Source of the DNA: Streptomyces aurantiogriseus
GTDB taxonomy: Bacteria; Actinomycetota; Actinomycetes; Streptomycetales; Streptomycetaceae
NCBI RefSeq assembly: GCF_014649375.1
Contig: NZ_BMSX01000007.1
Span: 124,001-188,000 of the forward strand
DNA length: 64,000 bases
Direction of reading: 5' to 3'
Program-made: the position numbers and the translations under genes
Notes under the pieces: model-generated
Told to the model about the DNA's origin: nothing
The model's database searches: none
The model's input: the letters and a program-made list of their open reading frames with translations, nothing else
In this document: piece after piece, positions 17,165-26,150 of the stretch
Position numbering within the stretch: position 1 is the stretch's first letter
Layout of the letters: every line of letters begins with the position of its first letter

Positions 17165-18292
17165 GTGCATCCGACGACACCCGCCCAGCCGTTCGACGGT
17201 ACCCACGACCGCGAGATCGAGTCCCTCGCCGAGTTCGACGAGGTGGTCTCCACAGAGGGCACCCTCTCCCACTACCGCGTCCAGGCCGTCGACCTGACGG
17301 ACCGTACGACCGCCCTGCTGGCCCTGGACACCACGGGCGCCGTCTTCCTCGGCTGCCCGATGGACCCGGAGGCGGCGGCGAAGGCAAGGGCCTCGGGCGC
17401 CCTGGTCTTCCCGCCCGTACCGGGCCTCTCCTTCGATCCGTACCGCGGCTTCGTCTACTCCCCGGACGAGCTGTTCGAGTCGCTGCACGAGGGATACGAG
17501 GCGACACCCGACGCCCGTACCTACGCCTGGTTCCAGCAGACGAAGGCGGACGGCGACATCTTCGCCTCCATGCTCCGCTCGATCCACGACGACGCGGTCT
17601 CCGACGCCCTCGACGAACTCCTCGTCGGCGCCCGCGTGGTGGGCGTCATGGGCGGCCACGCCATGGCCCGCGGCACGGAGGCGTACACCGGCGCCGCGCG
17701 TCTCGGCCGGGAACTCGCCCGCGCCGGACTCACGGTGGCGACCGGCGGCGGCCCGGGCGCGATGGAGGCGGCCAACCTCGGCGCCTACGCGGCCCCCCTG
17801 CCCGACGGCATGCTCACCGAGGCGCTCCAACTCCTCGCCAAGGCACCGGCGTTCACGCCCTCGATCACCGACTGGGCGACGGCGGCCTTCGAGGTCCGCG
17901 CCCGCTGGCCGCAGGGCGGCCCCTCGGTCGGCATCCCCACCTGGTTCTACGGCCACGAGCCGCCGAACCCGTTCGCCGCGCACATCGCCAAGTACTTCTC
18001 CAACGCCACCCGCGAGGACGGTCTGCTGGCCCGCTGCACCGCGGGCGTCGTCTTCCTGCCCGGCGCCGCCGGGACCGTTCAGGAGATCTTCGACAACGCG
18101 ACGCCGAACTACTACGAGTCGCGCGGTGAGCCCACGCCGATGGTGCTCGTGGACCGGGCGCACTGGACGGAGCGGCTGCCGACCTGGCCGTTGCTGCGGG
18201 CACTGGCGAAGGAGCGGTCGATGGAGGACCGGATCGCCCTGGTCGACCGGATCGAGGAGGCTCCGGAGGCGTTGAAACGTCTTGGCGGTTAA
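17165..18292 (+). CDS. LOG-family (lysine decarboxylase-like) protein
   Basis: The protein of 375 residues carries a LOG/Rossmann domain in its middle, with the signature GGGPGAMEAANLGA near residue 200 and a second motif PGAAGTVQEIF near 300 in place of the common PGGxGTxxE. LOG enzymes release ribose-5-phosphate from nucleoside monophosphates such as cytokinin nucleotides; larger actinobacterial members are uncharacterised. A TAGCAT hexamer sits 7 bases before GTG 17165, so the mRNA may be leaderless. The extended N-terminal 150 residues are conserved in such long members but have no recognised motif. Confidence 0.78.
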   Translation: MHPTTPAQPFDGTHDREIESLAEFDEVVSTEGTLSHYRVQAVDLTDRTTALLALDTTGAVFLGCPMDPEAAAKARASGALVFPPVPGLSFDPYRGFVYSPDELFESLHEGYEATPDARTYAWFQQTKADGDIFASMLRSIHDDAVSDALDELLVGARVVGVMGGHAMARGTEAYTGAARLGRELARAGLTVATGGGPGAMEAANLGAYAAPLPDGMLTEALQLLAKAPAFTPSITDWATAAFEVRARWPQGGPSVGIPTWFYGHEPPNPFAAHIAKYFSNATREDGLLARCTAGVVFLPGAAGTVQEIFDNATPNYYESRGEPTPMVLVDRAHWTERLPTWPLLRALAKERSMEDRIALVDRIEEAPEALKRLGG

Positions 18293-18330
18293 TGAGCGGG
18301 CAAAGCCAAGAGTCCTGTACCGTCCCTGCA

Positions 18331-18358
18331 TTGACAGTACTTATGGAACGCTTATAAA
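18331..18358 (+). promoter_or_regulatory. Strong sigma-70-type promoter
   Basis: TTGACA at 18331-18336 and TATAAA at 18353-18358 are separated by 16 bp, an unusually good housekeeping match for this genome. It reads toward the LAETG surface-protein gene, giving a leader of about 90 bases with an AAAGGAC ribosome site before GTG 18453. Confidence 0.75.
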
Positions 18359-18452
18359 CCTGTGGGACTCCCGGGGATGCTGTCGCCCACCGCAACGGGG
18401 GCGTCACCTCCCCCTGCACCCCCCTCAGTTGCGCATCACGTAAAGGACAAAC

Positions 18453-19184
18453 GTGTCCCCATCCCGCCGTACCGCCGCCCGTTCGGTGCGCATGCTCGGT
18501 GTCACCGCCGCCTCGACCGCCCTCGTCCTCGGCGCCTCCGGCTCGGCTCTGGCCAGCAAAATCACGGACTTCTCCGCCGCGGCCGCCTGTGACGGCACGA
18601 AGGGCGTCATCACCGTCACCGACTCGGACCCGACAGGCACCCCGGCTGTCGTCTCGGTCTTCCTGGAGAACAACGGCGCCGACCTGAGGAAGGTCGGCGA
18701 ACAGACGGTCGAAGGCTCGCAGAAGGGTGTCACCATCGCCTTCGCCGAGGACTGGGAGCCGAACGCCATCTACCGGGTCCATGTCACGGCCGTCAAGGGC
18801 GAGAAGACCCTGGTCGACGCCGACATCCCGCTTCTGACCACCCCGGCCAGGGCCTGCCAGGCCGACGACACGCCCACCACTCCCTCCACCCCGTCGACGT
18901 CGCCGTCGCCGTCGCCGTCGACGTCTCCCTCGGACTCCGCCTCGATCCCGGCCGGGACCGAGTCCCAGGCGCCGACCCCGTCGCCCGGCGAGAGCGACAG
19001 CACCGCGCCCGCGGACACCCCCGCGAGCAACGAGCCGTCGCCCGCGGTCGGTGAGTCCAACCTCGCCGAGACCGGCGCCGGCTCGAACACCGGTCTGATC
19101 GTCGGCATCGCGGCCGCGCTGGTCGTGATCGGCGGCGGCGCGGTGTTCTTCGGCATGCGCCGCAAGGGCTCCAGCAACCGCTGA
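18453..19184 (+). CDS. LAETG-anchored cell-surface protein
   Basis: This secreted protein of 243 residues starts with a signal peptide (basic [13 protein letters not shown], hydrophobic core, cleavage near ASGSALAS). A small globular part covers residues 35-135 with two Cys residues. A Ser/Thr/Pro-rich stalk follows at about 140-205, then the sorting signal LAETG, a hydrophobic segment and the basic tail MRRKGSSNR. The LAxTG motif is the substrate of class E sortases in Streptomyces, so the protein should be linked to peptidoglycan on the surface. Its ligand or partner is unknown. A strong promoter precedes it and a terminator follows. Confidence 0.85.
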   Translation: MSPSRRTAARSVRMLGVTAASTALVLGASGSALASKITDFSAAAACDGTKGVITVTDSDPTGTPAVVSVFLENNGADLRKVGEQTVEGSQKGVTIAFAEDWEPNAIYRVHVTAVKGEKTLVDADIPLLTTPARACQADDTPTTPSTPSTSPSPSPSTSPSDSASIPAGTESQAPTPSPGESDSTAPADTPASNEPSPAVGESNLAETGAGSNTGLIVGIAAALVVIGGGAVFFGMRRKGSSNR

Positions 19185-19200
19185 CCCCGGCTTCACCGCA

Positions 19201-19227
19201 GTGGCCCGTCCCCGAAGGGCGGGCCAC
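19201..19227 (+). terminator. Intrinsic terminator after LAETG gene
   Basis: GTGGCCCG and CGGGCCAC form an 8-bp stem around TCCCCGAAGGG. No T-tract follows. It is placed between the surface-protein stop and the convergent pseudogene, so it may work both ways. Confidence 0.7.
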
Positions 19228-19234
19228 TCGCCTG

Positions 19235-19416
19235 TCAGCCGAACGTCGTCTTCTCCAGCCGGAACTCCAGCAGCTCCCGCTCGCCGAGGACCTCCAGCGG
19301 TCCGGGCAGGTCGGCACGGTGGCCGAAAGATCCGCTCCGGAGGTCACGACGGCCCTCAACTGCTGGACCTGGTGGGCGATTTCGTCACAGTACCGGTCGT
19401 GCGCGAGTGACGTCAT
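19235..19416 (-). pseudogene. Internally deleted mycothiol-dependent isomerase-like gene
   Basis: ATG 19416 opens MTSLAHDRYCDEIAHQ, followed by LSATVPTCPD, the normal first 45 or so residues of an actinobacterial maleylpyruvate isomerase-family protein. Directly after CPD the reading jumps: a different frame continues as GPLEVLGERELLEFRLEKTTFG with a stop at 19235, which looks like the C-terminal end of the same family. The 150 or more residues that should lie between are missing. I read this as an internal deletion that also shifted the frame. The two ends together cover only 60 codons, so no working enzyme is expected. Confidence 0.65.
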
Positions 19417-19441
19417 ACGTAACGCCCCCGGGGCGGGCCGG

Positions 19442-20461
19442 TCAGTGCAGCACGATGATTTCGGACGGGTCGAACGCCACCCCGACCGTCTCCCCGACCT
19501 CCGGCGCCCGCCGCAGCGCGCACGCCGCTTCCAGACGCGGCGCGTCCTCCGGCTGGAGGTGGACGGCGACATGGGTGCCCTTGAAGGTGCGGGCGGCGAC
19601 CGTGCAGCGCAGGCCCTCGTCCACGCCGACCAGCCGTACCCCGGCCGGCCGGACCAGCAGCGTGCGCGTGCCCTGCGGGGAGCCCGCCGGGACCGGCACC
19701 TTGCCCCACGGGGTGTCCGCGGCCTCCTCGACGACGCTCGCCTCCACCACGTTGTCGAAACCGAGGAAGCGGGCGACGAACGCGTCCGCTGGCCGCTGCC
19801 ACACCTCGAGAGGCGAACCGGACTGGGCGATCCGCCCGTCCCGCATCACCACGACCCGGTCGGCGAGCGCGAACGCCTCGCCCTGGTCGTGGGTGACCGC
19901 GAGCACCGTGGTGCCCAACCGGCCGAACAGCTCCCGCAGTTCGACGACGAGCCGCTCCCGCAGCGACCGGTCGAGCTGGCCGAGCGGCTCGTCGAGCATC
20001 AGCAGCCGGGGCCGGGGCGCGAGCGCGCGCGCGAGCGCCACCCGCTGCTGCTCACCGCCGGAGAGCGCGGCGACGGCCCGGCGGGCGGCGCCCGGCAGAC
20101 CGACAAGGTCGAGCAGCTCCCGTACGCGCTCCTCCTGTTGCCGTTTCGGCGTGCCGTGCATCCGCAGTCCGAAGGCCACGTTGCCGCCCACGTCCCGCTG
20201 CGGGAACAGCTGATGGTCCTGGAACATCAGCCCCAGCTCACGGCGGTGCGCGGGCACGCCGGCCTGGTCCCGCCCGTCGAGCACCACCCGCCCGGCGTCG
20301 AGGGGCTGGAGCCCCGCCACCGCCCGCAGCAGCGTCGACTTGCCGCTGCCGCTCGGCCCGAGCACGCACACCACCTCGTGCTCGGCGACGGCGAGATCGA
20401 CGCCGTCGAGGACGGCCCGCCCACCGAACCGCACGGTCGCGCGCTCCAGCTCCAGCAGCAT
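19442..20461 (-). CDS. Thiamine (or Fe3+) ABC importer ATPase, ThiQ-like
   Basis: The 339-residue ATPase has Walker A GPSGSGKST near 39-47, Q-loop LMFQDHQLFP, signature LSGGEQQRVALARAL, Walker B LLMLDEPLGQLD and H-loop VTHDQGEA. A C-terminal TOBE-like regulatory part follows from about residue 240. The order ATPase last, then permease and binding protein upstream, with a TPP riboswitch leading the unit, makes thiamine or its phosphates the likely cargo. On its own the protein would equally fit the iron(III)/spermidine family. ATG 20461 overlaps the permease stop (TGATG). Confidence 0.85.
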   Translation of the reverse strand: MLLELERATVRFGGRAVLDGVDLAVAEHEVVCVLGPSGSGKSTLLRAVAGLQPLDAGRVVLDGRDQAGVPAHRRELGLMFQDHQLFPQRDVGGNVAFGLRMHGTPKRQQEERVRELLDLVGLPGAARRAVAALSGGEQQRVALARALAPRPRLLMLDEPLGQLDRSLRERLVVELRELFGRLGTTVLAVTHDQGEAFALADRVVVMRDGRIAQSGSPLEVWQRPADAFVARFLGFDNVVEASVVEEAADTPWGKVPVPAGSPQGTRTLLVRPAGVRLVGVDEGLRCTVAARTFKGTHVAVHLQPEDAPRLEAACALRRAPEVGETVGVAFDPSEIIVLH

Positions 20462-22152
20462 CAGAACTCCCCGGTCCGGTCGGTGCGCAGCCGCTCCAGC
20501 ACCAGCAGGGCCACCGCGCACACCAGCATCAGAATCGTCGAAAGGGCCATCGCCTGACCGTAGTTGAGCTCCCCGGCCCGCCCCAGGAGCCGCGCGACCG
20601 CGACGGGCAGCGTCGGGTTGTCGGGCCGCGCGATGAACACCGTCGCCCCGAACTCCCCCAGCGACACCGCGAAGGCGAACCCGGCCGCGACCAGCAGCGC
20701 CCGCCGCACCATCGGCAGGTCCACCTCCCGCCACACCCGCCAGGGCGACGCCCCGAGCACGGCAGCCGCCTCCCGCAGCCGTACGTCCACCGCGCGCAGC
20801 ACGGGCAGCATCGTCCGCACGACGAAGGGGACGCCGACCAGCGCCTGCGCGAGCGGCACCAGGATCCAGGTGGCGCGCAGATCCAGCGGGGGCTCGTCGA
20901 GAGCGATCAGGAAACCGAAGCCGACCGTCACCGCCGAGACGCCCAGCGGCAGCATCAGCAGCGCGTCGAACCCGCGGACGAACCGTCCGGCGTCACGACG
21001 GGTGAGGGCGGCCGCGGCCAGCCCGCCGATCACCACGGCGATCACGGTCGCGGCGACGGCGTACTCCAGGGAGTTGCCGATCGCCTCGATCGGCGGGACG
21101 AGGAAGACGTTCCCGTCATCGCTGGTCAGCGCCCGGTAGTAGGCGAAGTCCGGCGCGTCCAGCGACCGTTGCACCAGCACCGCCAGCGGCAGCAGAAGCA
21201 GCACGACGACGGTCACCAGGACACCGGCCAGCAGCGCCCACTGCCCGGCCCCGCGCGGCCGCCGTGCCGTCACCGACGCGTCCACCAGCCGCAGCGCGGT
21301 CTCCCGCCGCCGTACGGTCCAGGCGTGCACGGCGAGGATCGCGGCCACGGCGACGAACTGGACGAGCGTGAGGACGGCGGCCGTGGACAGGTCGAAGATC
21401 TCCGAGGTCTGCCGGTAGATCTCGACCTCCAGGGTCGAGAAGGTGGGCCCGCCGAGAATCTGGACCACGCCGAAGGAGGTGAAGGTGAAGAGGAAGACCA
21501 TCAGCGTCGCGGCGGCCACGGCGGGCGCGAGCGCCGGCAGGGTGACCTGCCGCCAGGCCCGCAGCGGCGACGCGCCCAGCATCCGCGCCGCCTCCTCCTG
21601 CCGCGGGTCGAGCTGCGCCCACAGCCCGCCCACCGTCCGTACGACGACCGCGTAGTTGAAGAAGACGTGCGCCAGCAGGATCGCCCACACGGTCGTGTCC
21701 AGCCGTACGCCCCACAGCTCGTCGAGCAGCCCACCGCGCCCGACGAGCGCCAGGAACGCCGTACCGACGACGACCGTCGGCAGCACGAACGGAACGGTCA
21801 CGACCGCCCGCAGCACCTGCTTGCCGGGGAAGGCGAAGCGGGCGAACACGTATGCGGCGGGCAGGGCGAGCAGGAGTGTGAGGGCGGTGGAGGCGAGCGC
21901 CTGCCAGGTGGTGAACCACAGGACGTGCCGGATGTCGGACTGCCCGAGCACGTCCCAGAGCCGCCCGAACTGCCAGGCCCCGTCGACGTTGAGCCCGCGC
22001 GAGACGATCGCGGCGACCGGGTAGGCGAAGAAGACCCCGAAGAACGCGACGGGCAGGACCATGAGCCCGAGCCGCGCCGCGCTCCCGGTACGCCTCCCGT
22101 GCGACGTCCGGGGGGTTACTTCAGTACGAGCGAGGTCCACGACTTGACCCAC
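20461..22152 (-). CDS. Thiamine ABC importer permease, ThiP-like (fused two-half)
   Basis: The 563-residue protein contains two binding-protein-dependent permease halves with about 12 membrane segments. Each half has the EAA coupling loop: EEAARMLGASPLRAWRQVTLP near residue 185 and REAAAVLGASPWRVWREVDLP near 445. This double arrangement is the rule for ThiP and FbpB. GTG 22152 is the longest start and overlaps the upstream binding-protein gene by 37 bp; GTG 22140 is an alternative. Neither has a clear ribosome site, so translation is probably coupled to the upstream gene. Confidence 0.85.
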   Translation of the reverse strand: MGQVVDLARTEVTPRTSHGRRTGSAARLGLMVLPVAFFGVFFAYPVAAIVSRGLNVDGAWQFGRLWDVLGQSDIRHVLWFTTWQALASTALTLLLALPAAYVFARFAFPGKQVLRAVVTVPFVLPTVVVGTAFLALVGRGGLLDELWGVRLDTTVWAILLAHVFFNYAVVVRTVGGLWAQLDPRQEEAARMLGASPLRAWRQVTLPALAPAVAAATLMVFLFTFTSFGVVQILGGPTFSTLEVEIYRQTSEIFDLSTAAVLTLVQFVAVAAILAVHAWTVRRRETALRLVDASVTARRPRGAGQWALLAGVLVTVVVLLLLPLAVLVQRSLDAPDFAYYRALTSDDGNVFLVPPIEAIGNSLEYAVAATVIAVVIGGLAAAALTRRDAGRFVRGFDALLMLPLGVSAVTVGFGFLIALDEPPLDLRATWILVPLAQALVGVPFVVRTMLPVLRAVDVRLREAAAVLGASPWRVWREVDLPMVRRALLVAAGFAFAVSLGEFGATVFIARPDNPTLPVAVARLLGRAGELNYGQAMALSTILMLVCAVALLVLERLRTDRTGEF

Positions 22153-23198
22153 TGGTCGCGGTGGTCGGCGATCTCGGCCGGGTCCATGGTCTCGGGGTCC
22201 TTGGCGGCGGGCCCGTACTTCGTGAACTCGGCGGGCACGGCCGCGCCCCGCACCACCGGGTAGACGAACATGTTGAGGGGCATGTCCTCCTGGAACTTCT
22301 TCGAGATCAGGAAGTCGATCAGCGCCTTGCCGCCCTCGCTGTTGCGCGCGTTGCTCAGCAGCCCCGCGAACTCGACCTGCCGGAAGCAGGTGCCGGTGGC
22401 GACGCCGGTCGGGGCGGTGGCCGGCTTGGGGTCGCCGTAGATCACCTCGGCGGGCGGCGAGGAGGCGTAGGAGACGACCAGCGGCCGGTCGGCCCCTGCC
22501 TTCCTGCCGCCCGCCGATCCGGAGAACTCCTCGTTGTAGGCCTGCTCCCAGCCGTCGACGACCTTCACACCGTTCGCCTTCAGCTTCTTCCAGTAGTCCT
22601 GCCAGCCGTTGTCGCCGTACTTCGCGGCGGTGCCGAGGAGGAATCCCAGCCCCGGCGAGGAGGTGGAGGCGTTCTCGGTGACGAGGAGGTTCTTGTACGC
22701 GGGCTTGATCAGGTCGTCGAAGGAGGCGGGCGGGGCCAGCTTGTGGTCGGCGAAGTACTTCTTGTCGTAGTTGACGCAGATGTCGCCGTGGTCGACGGGC
22801 GTGACGCGGTGCTTGTCCGCGTCGAGCTGGTACTGGCTGTCGACCTGGTCGAGCCCCTTCGCCTCGTACGACTGGAACAGCCCGTTGTCGAGCGCCCGTG
22901 ACAGCAGCGTGTTGTCGACGCCGAAGAAGACGTCGCCCTGCGGGTTGTCCTTGGTGAGGACGGCCTTGTTGACGGCCTGCCCGGCGTCACCGTCCTTGAG
23001 GACCTTCACCTTGTACCCGGACTGCTTCTCGAAGTCCGCGAGCACGGTCTTGGAGACGGCCCACGAGTCGTGGCTGACGAGGGTGACGGTCTTGGAGCCG
23101 CCGCTCGATCCGGCGTCGTCGGACGACGACGAACCGCACGCGGACAGCGTGACGAGACCGAGGCCGACGACCGCGGCCACGAACGTCCTGGTGTGCAC
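22116..23198 (-). CDS. Thiamine ABC importer substrate-binding lipoprotein, ThiB-like
   Basis: This 360-residue extracytoplasmic binding protein has a lipoprotein signal: VHTRTFVAAVVGLGLVTLSACGSS, with the lipid-modified Cys at about residue 22. The mature part begins with TVTLVSHDSWAVSKTVLADF, the standard ThiB opening, and contains GDICVNYDKKYF and ASTSSPGLGFLLGT. GTG 23198 lies six bases after [12 protein letters not shown] riboswitch with a terminator lies in the leader, so expression should fall when thiamine pyrophosphate is plentiful. The lipoprotein delivers thiamine or its phosphates to the permease. Confidence 0.87.
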   Translation of the reverse strand: MHTRTFVAAVVGLGLVTLSACGSSSSDDAGSSGGSKTVTLVSHDSWAVSKTVLADFEKQSGYKVKVLKDGDAGQAVNKAVLTKDNPQGDVFFGVDNTLLSRALDNGLFQSYEAKGLDQVDSQYQLDADKHRVTPVDHGDICVNYDKKYFADHKLAPPASFDDLIKPAYKNLLVTENASTSSPGLGFLLGTAAKYGDNGWQDYWKKLKANGVKVVDGWEQAYNEEFSGSAGGRKAGADRPLVVSYASSPPAEVIYGDPKPATAPTGVATGTCFRQVEFAGLLSNARNSEGGKALIDFLISKKFQEDMPLNMFVYPVVRGAAVPAEFTKYGPAAKDPETMDPAEIADHRDQWVKSWTSLVLK

Positions 23199-23233
23199 TG
23201 GATTCCTCCTGGGGTTGACCAGGAAGAGACGCG

Positions 23234-23279
23234 GCCCTGCCCGGGACCCGCGGGGATTCCGCCGGTGCCCGGGCAGGGC
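23234..23279 (-). terminator. Riboswitch-controlled terminator stem
   Basis: GCCCTGCCCGGG and its exact complement form a 12-bp stem around a 22-base loop, between the TPP aptamer and the thiB-like ribosome site. In the minus-strand transcript this is the expected expression platform. A long T-run is absent. Confidence 0.65.
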
Positions 23280-23302
23280 GCAACAGCTCGAGTGATGACC
23301 GA

Positions 23303-23384
23303 ACTTCCTACCCAGAATGACCTGGGCGAGGTTCAGAGGGTCTGCGGCCGGTTGCCGCACTCTCAGCGCTGTGGCGCTCCCCTG
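23303..23384 (-). promoter_or_regulatory. TPP riboswitch (THI element)
   Basis: Read on the minus strand the leader shows the TPP aptamer landmarks in order: GGGGAGCGCC, then GCTGAGAGTGCGG, ACCCTCTGAACCT, a GGTCATTCTGGGTAGGAAG closing stretch, ending near 23303. CTGAGA and ACCCxxTGAACCTG-like strings are the conserved thiamine-pyrophosphate binding core. It lies 105 bases before the thiB-like start and shows that the ABC importer is a thiamine system. Confidence 0.9.
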
Positions 23385-23432
23385 TCGGAATATGAAGATG
23401 TCTGAAAACAGGATGGTGTTACGTCGGTCAGA

Positions 23433-24539
23433 CTACCGCTCGGTGGCGGCGAGCTGACCACACGCCCCGTCGATCTCCTGGCCACGGGTGTCCCGGATGG
23501 TGACGGGCACACCGTGTGCCGCGATGGCCTCGACGAACGCCTTCTCGTCCTCGGGCCGGGAGGCGGTCCACTGGGAGCCGGGGGTCGGGTTGAGCGGGAT
23601 CAGGTTGACGTGCACCGGCCGCCCCTTGAGCAGCCGCCCGAGACGGTCACCGCGCCAGGCCTGGTCGTTGATGTCGCGGATCAGCGCGTACTCGATGGAC
23701 AGCCGCCGCCCGGACTTCTCGGCGTACTCGAACCCGGCGTCGAGCACCTCACGCACCTTCCACCGCGTGTTCACGGGGACGAGGGTGTCGCGCAGCTCGT
23801 CGTCCGGTGCGTGCAGCGAGATGGCGAGCCGGCACTTGAAGCCCTCGTCGGAGAACCGGTGGATGGCCGGCACCAGCCCGACGGTCGAGACGGTGATCCC
23901 GCGCTGCGACAGCCCGAGCCCGTCCGGCGTCGGGTCGGTGAGGGCGCGGATGGCGCCGACGACCCGCTTGTAGTTGGCGAGGGGCTCGCCCATGCCCATG
24001 AACACGATGTTGGACAGCCGGGCGGGGCCGCCCGGGACCTCGCCGTCGCGCAGCGCCCGCATGCCGTCGACGATCTGGTGCACGATCTCGGCGGTGGACA
24101 GGTTCCGGTCCAGCCCCGCCTGCCCGGTCGCGCAGAACGGGCAGTTCATGCCGCACCCCGCCTGGGAGCTGATGCACATGGTGACCCGGTCCGGGTAGCG
24201 CATCAGCACCGATTCCACGAGCGTGCCGTCGAACAGCCGCCACAACGTCTTGCGCGTGGTGCCCTGGTCGGTCGACAGATGCCGCACGACCGTCATCAGA
24301 TCGGGCAGCAGCGCCTCCCGCAGCCGGTCGCGCGCCCCGGCGGGGATGTCGGTCCACTCCGCCGGGTCGTGCGCGTACCGCGCGAAGTAGTGCTGCGACA
24401 GCTGCTTCGCCCGGAACGGCTTCTCACCGATCTCCGCCACCGCCTCCTTCCGCTCGGCGGGCGAGAGGTCGGCGAGATGCCGCGGCGGCTTCTTGGCTCC
24501 GCGGGGGGCGACGAAAGTGAGTTCTCCGGGCTTCGGCAT
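23433..24539 (-). CDS. rlmN: 23S rRNA/tRNA adenine-C2 methyltransferase RlmN
   Basis: The 368-residue radical-SAM enzyme methylates C2 of A2503 in 23S rRNA and A37 in some tRNAs. The FeS motif CGMNCPFC lies near residues 125-132 (Cys-x3-Cys-x2-Cys), followed by the SAM motif GMGEPLANY and the catalytic Cys in the C-terminal GACGQLAA. The start ATG 24539 opens [12 protein letters not shown]. This codon and the ribosome site lie inside the left attachment repeat of the integrative element, so the promoter region upstream has been replaced by element DNA. The coding frame itself is intact and complete. Confidence 0.93.
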   Translation of the reverse strand: MPKPGELTFVAPRGAKKPPRHLADLSPAERKEAVAEIGEKPFRAKQLSQHYFARYAHDPAEWTDIPAGARDRLREALLPDLMTVVRHLSTDQGTTRKTLWRLFDGTLVESVLMRYPDRVTMCISSQAGCGMNCPFCATGQAGLDRNLSTAEIVHQIVDGMRALRDGEVPGGPARLSNIVFMGMGEPLANYKRVVGAIRALTDPTPDGLGLSQRGITVSTVGLVPAIHRFSDEGFKCRLAISLHAPDDELRDTLVPVNTRWKVREVLDAGFEYAEKSGRRLSIEYALIRDINDQAWRGDRLGRLLKGRPVHVNLIPLNPTPGSQWTASRPEDEKAFVEAIAAHGVPVTIRDTRGQEIDGACGQLAATER

Positions 24540-24561
24540 AACCCTTCCAGTGTCGCAGATC
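24520..24561. other. Left attachment repeat (overlaps rlmN start)
   Basis: This 42-bp sequence matches 36020-36061 at 38 positions. The longest shared blocks are AGTTCTCCGGGCTT and AGTGTCGCAGATC, at the two ends. It contains the rlmN start codon and ribosome site on the minus strand. Mismatches at 24534, 24541, 24544 and 24548 show that the two copies have drifted or came from slightly different att sites. Confidence 0.85.
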
Positions 24562-24637
24562 AACTCGGGGAGCCCAGGCCAGAGCGGGGTGGGGGTGGTC
24601 ACCCGCGGGCGTCGCCTGTCAGCGTTGGTCGGCCTCG

Positions 24638-24658
24638 GACGGCCCAGGGACGGCCCAG
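24638..24658. promoter_or_regulatory. Left arm-type integrase site candidate (double GACGGCCCAG)
   Basis: GACGGCCCAG occurs at 24638-24647 and again at 24649-24658, one helix turn apart. The identical pair recurs at the other end of the element in the same orientation. This is the arrangement expected of arm-type binding sites for a lambda-like tyrosine integrase. Confidence 0.65.
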
Positions 24659-24784
24659 GTGCTGCGTCACGAGGGCACATCCGGTGTGCCTTCGACCTGG
24701 AACCCGTGCACCTCTCCTCTGCAATCGAACCCCACAGAACAAACTCTTTGGCTAGCCTAGAGATGATCCAGGAGTGGGGGAAAC

Positions 24785-25975
24785 GTGAGCATTGACAATA
24801 TTCCGCCTTTCGCGGAACTGCACGCAGGTATCACCGCGAAAGACCTGCGAGAAGTAATCGCAAAATCTGGGTACCCATTCCAAGCCGCAGTAGCGGACAT
24901 CATTCGCTCCTCCCCCTTGGGTAATGTTCGAGACTTCAAGATGCAAGAGGAATGGGCGTTCATCGATCGGGAGTCAGGGCAAGCTAGATCGATTGACATC
25001 TTGATCGACCTCGCATTTCCTCACGACTACGAGAAGCCTGAGTCGAAACTCCGGACCCGGCTGAATCTTCTGGTTGAGTGCAAGCAAAGCGACTTGCCAT
25101 ACATTTTCTTCCTGCGCAAGTCTGCCCCCGTGCCACACAATGCGTTTCCCGAGATTTACGGCCTTGAGAAACAAGATCTACGAGTATTCACGAACGCAGC
25201 AAAGGAGGAAGGCGCCAAGGATGATGGCTTCTCATGGTGGGTGAACCTCCGGGATGCCCTAGAATTCGCAGAAGTCCCATTCTTTGGCGCGCCTACGCTG
25301 TATGCGATTTCCTTCGCCAAAGCCATCAGACGCGGTTCCAAGCTGGAGCTCACGGGTGAAGATGCCTACAGGTCCCTCACTCTCCCGCTACTGAAGGCCG
25401 CCGATCATCTCAAGTCACTCAGCAGGCCCACCGAAGGTCATCCGCTGCTCTTTCCGCGCATCGTCATCAACCTGGCCGTAGTCAGGGCTCCCATGATCTG
25501 CGCCTTTGAACATAATGGAGAGAGTGAACTCATTGCGCTCCCATGGGTAAGGGTCGGCCACTTGGAACCTACAGAAGGCGGCGAAAACGAGAGAGATCTA
25601 AATGGTGCAGTTCGCTACTTCGACGTCGTACATGAATCGTTTCTCGCGAGGTACCTAGAAGTTTTGTCTCGCGACGCCGATGAAGTCGCCCAGAGACTGC
25701 ATCAGCATTCCAAAGAAGTGGCTAGCGGATTAGCCTTTTCCGACATGAGCGAAGGGCACGAATCTTTTTCTCCACTCCCCGAGCACTATCACCAATTCCT
25801 CTCCAAACCGTGCACTATAACCTTTCGCCATCACGTGCGCTCCCTAGGATTGACGGTTGATAAATCTCACGGCGAGATATCTGATCCAAATAATCCCACC
25901 GCCATTGGCTGGGTAGACGGATACGACTGGCTATACCCGCCGGGTCAGCAACCACCACAGACCGAGGATCGCTAG
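24785..25975 (+). CDS. Low-GC cargo gene with PD-(D/E)XK-like motif, unknown function
   Basis: The predicted protein has 396 residues and no family I can name. In the first third, [11 protein letters not shown] (residues about 64-74) is followed about 25 residues later by [15 protein letters not shown]. The spacing of Asp and ECK matches the catalytic core of PD-(D/E)XK nucleases, with a possible upstream Glu in QEEWAF. The rest has no recognised domain. No signal peptide or membrane segment is seen. Codons are much more AT-rich than in any neighbour, which indicates recent acquisition. It sits just inside the integration site, the usual place for cargo. GTG 24785 follows GTGGGGG. A defence or restriction role is possible but unproven. 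Confidence 0.6.
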   Translation: MSIDNIPPFAELHAGITAKDLREVIAKSGYPFQAAVADIIRSSPLGNVRDFKMQEEWAFIDRESGQARSIDILIDLAFPHDYEKPESKLRTRLNLLVECKQSDLPYIFFLRKSAPVPHNAFPEIYGLEKQDLRVFTNAAKEEGAKDDGFSWWVNLRDALEFAEVPFFGAPTLYAISFAKAIRRGSKLELTGEDAYRSLTLPLLKAADHLKSLSRPTEGHPLLFPRIVINLAVVRAPMICAFEHNGESELIALPWVRVGHLEPTEGGENERDLNGAVRYFDVVHESFLARYLEVLSRDADEVAQRLHQHSKEVASGLAFSDMSEGHESFSPLPEHYHQFLSKPCTITFRHHVRSLGLTVDKSHGEISDPNNPTAIGWVDGYDWLYPPGQQPPQTEDR

Positions 25976-25980
25976 AGAAG

Positions 25981-26150
25981 CGGTCGGCGGAGCGGCTTTG
26001 GGCTGGAGCTGCTTTGGGGCGAGTGATCATGGCCCCGTAAGCTTCCGGCGAGTCGGGCAGTCTGTGGACCTGCCCGTTAAAGCACGACGTTGGGGCCATG
26101 ATCTTAGAGGCTCGCCCCAAAGTGGCTGCCTAAAGCCGTGGAGCCGACCG
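25981..26150. repeat. Long imperfect inverted repeat (about 57-bp arms) with nested hairpin
   Basis: The arm beginning CGGTCGGCGGAGCGGCTTTG (25981) pairs with its near complement ending at 26150; CTTTGGGGCGAG and GATCATGGCCCC are exact in both arms. In the centre, CGGGCAG-TCTGTGGAC-CTGCCCG forms a 7-bp stem with 9-base loop. The whole is a large cruciform-prone structure, like a single-strand or double-strand origin of a rolling-circle replicon, a transfer locus or a MITE. No protein-coding gene fits here; 26151-26300 is very GC-rich and otherwise featureless. Confidence 0.7.
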
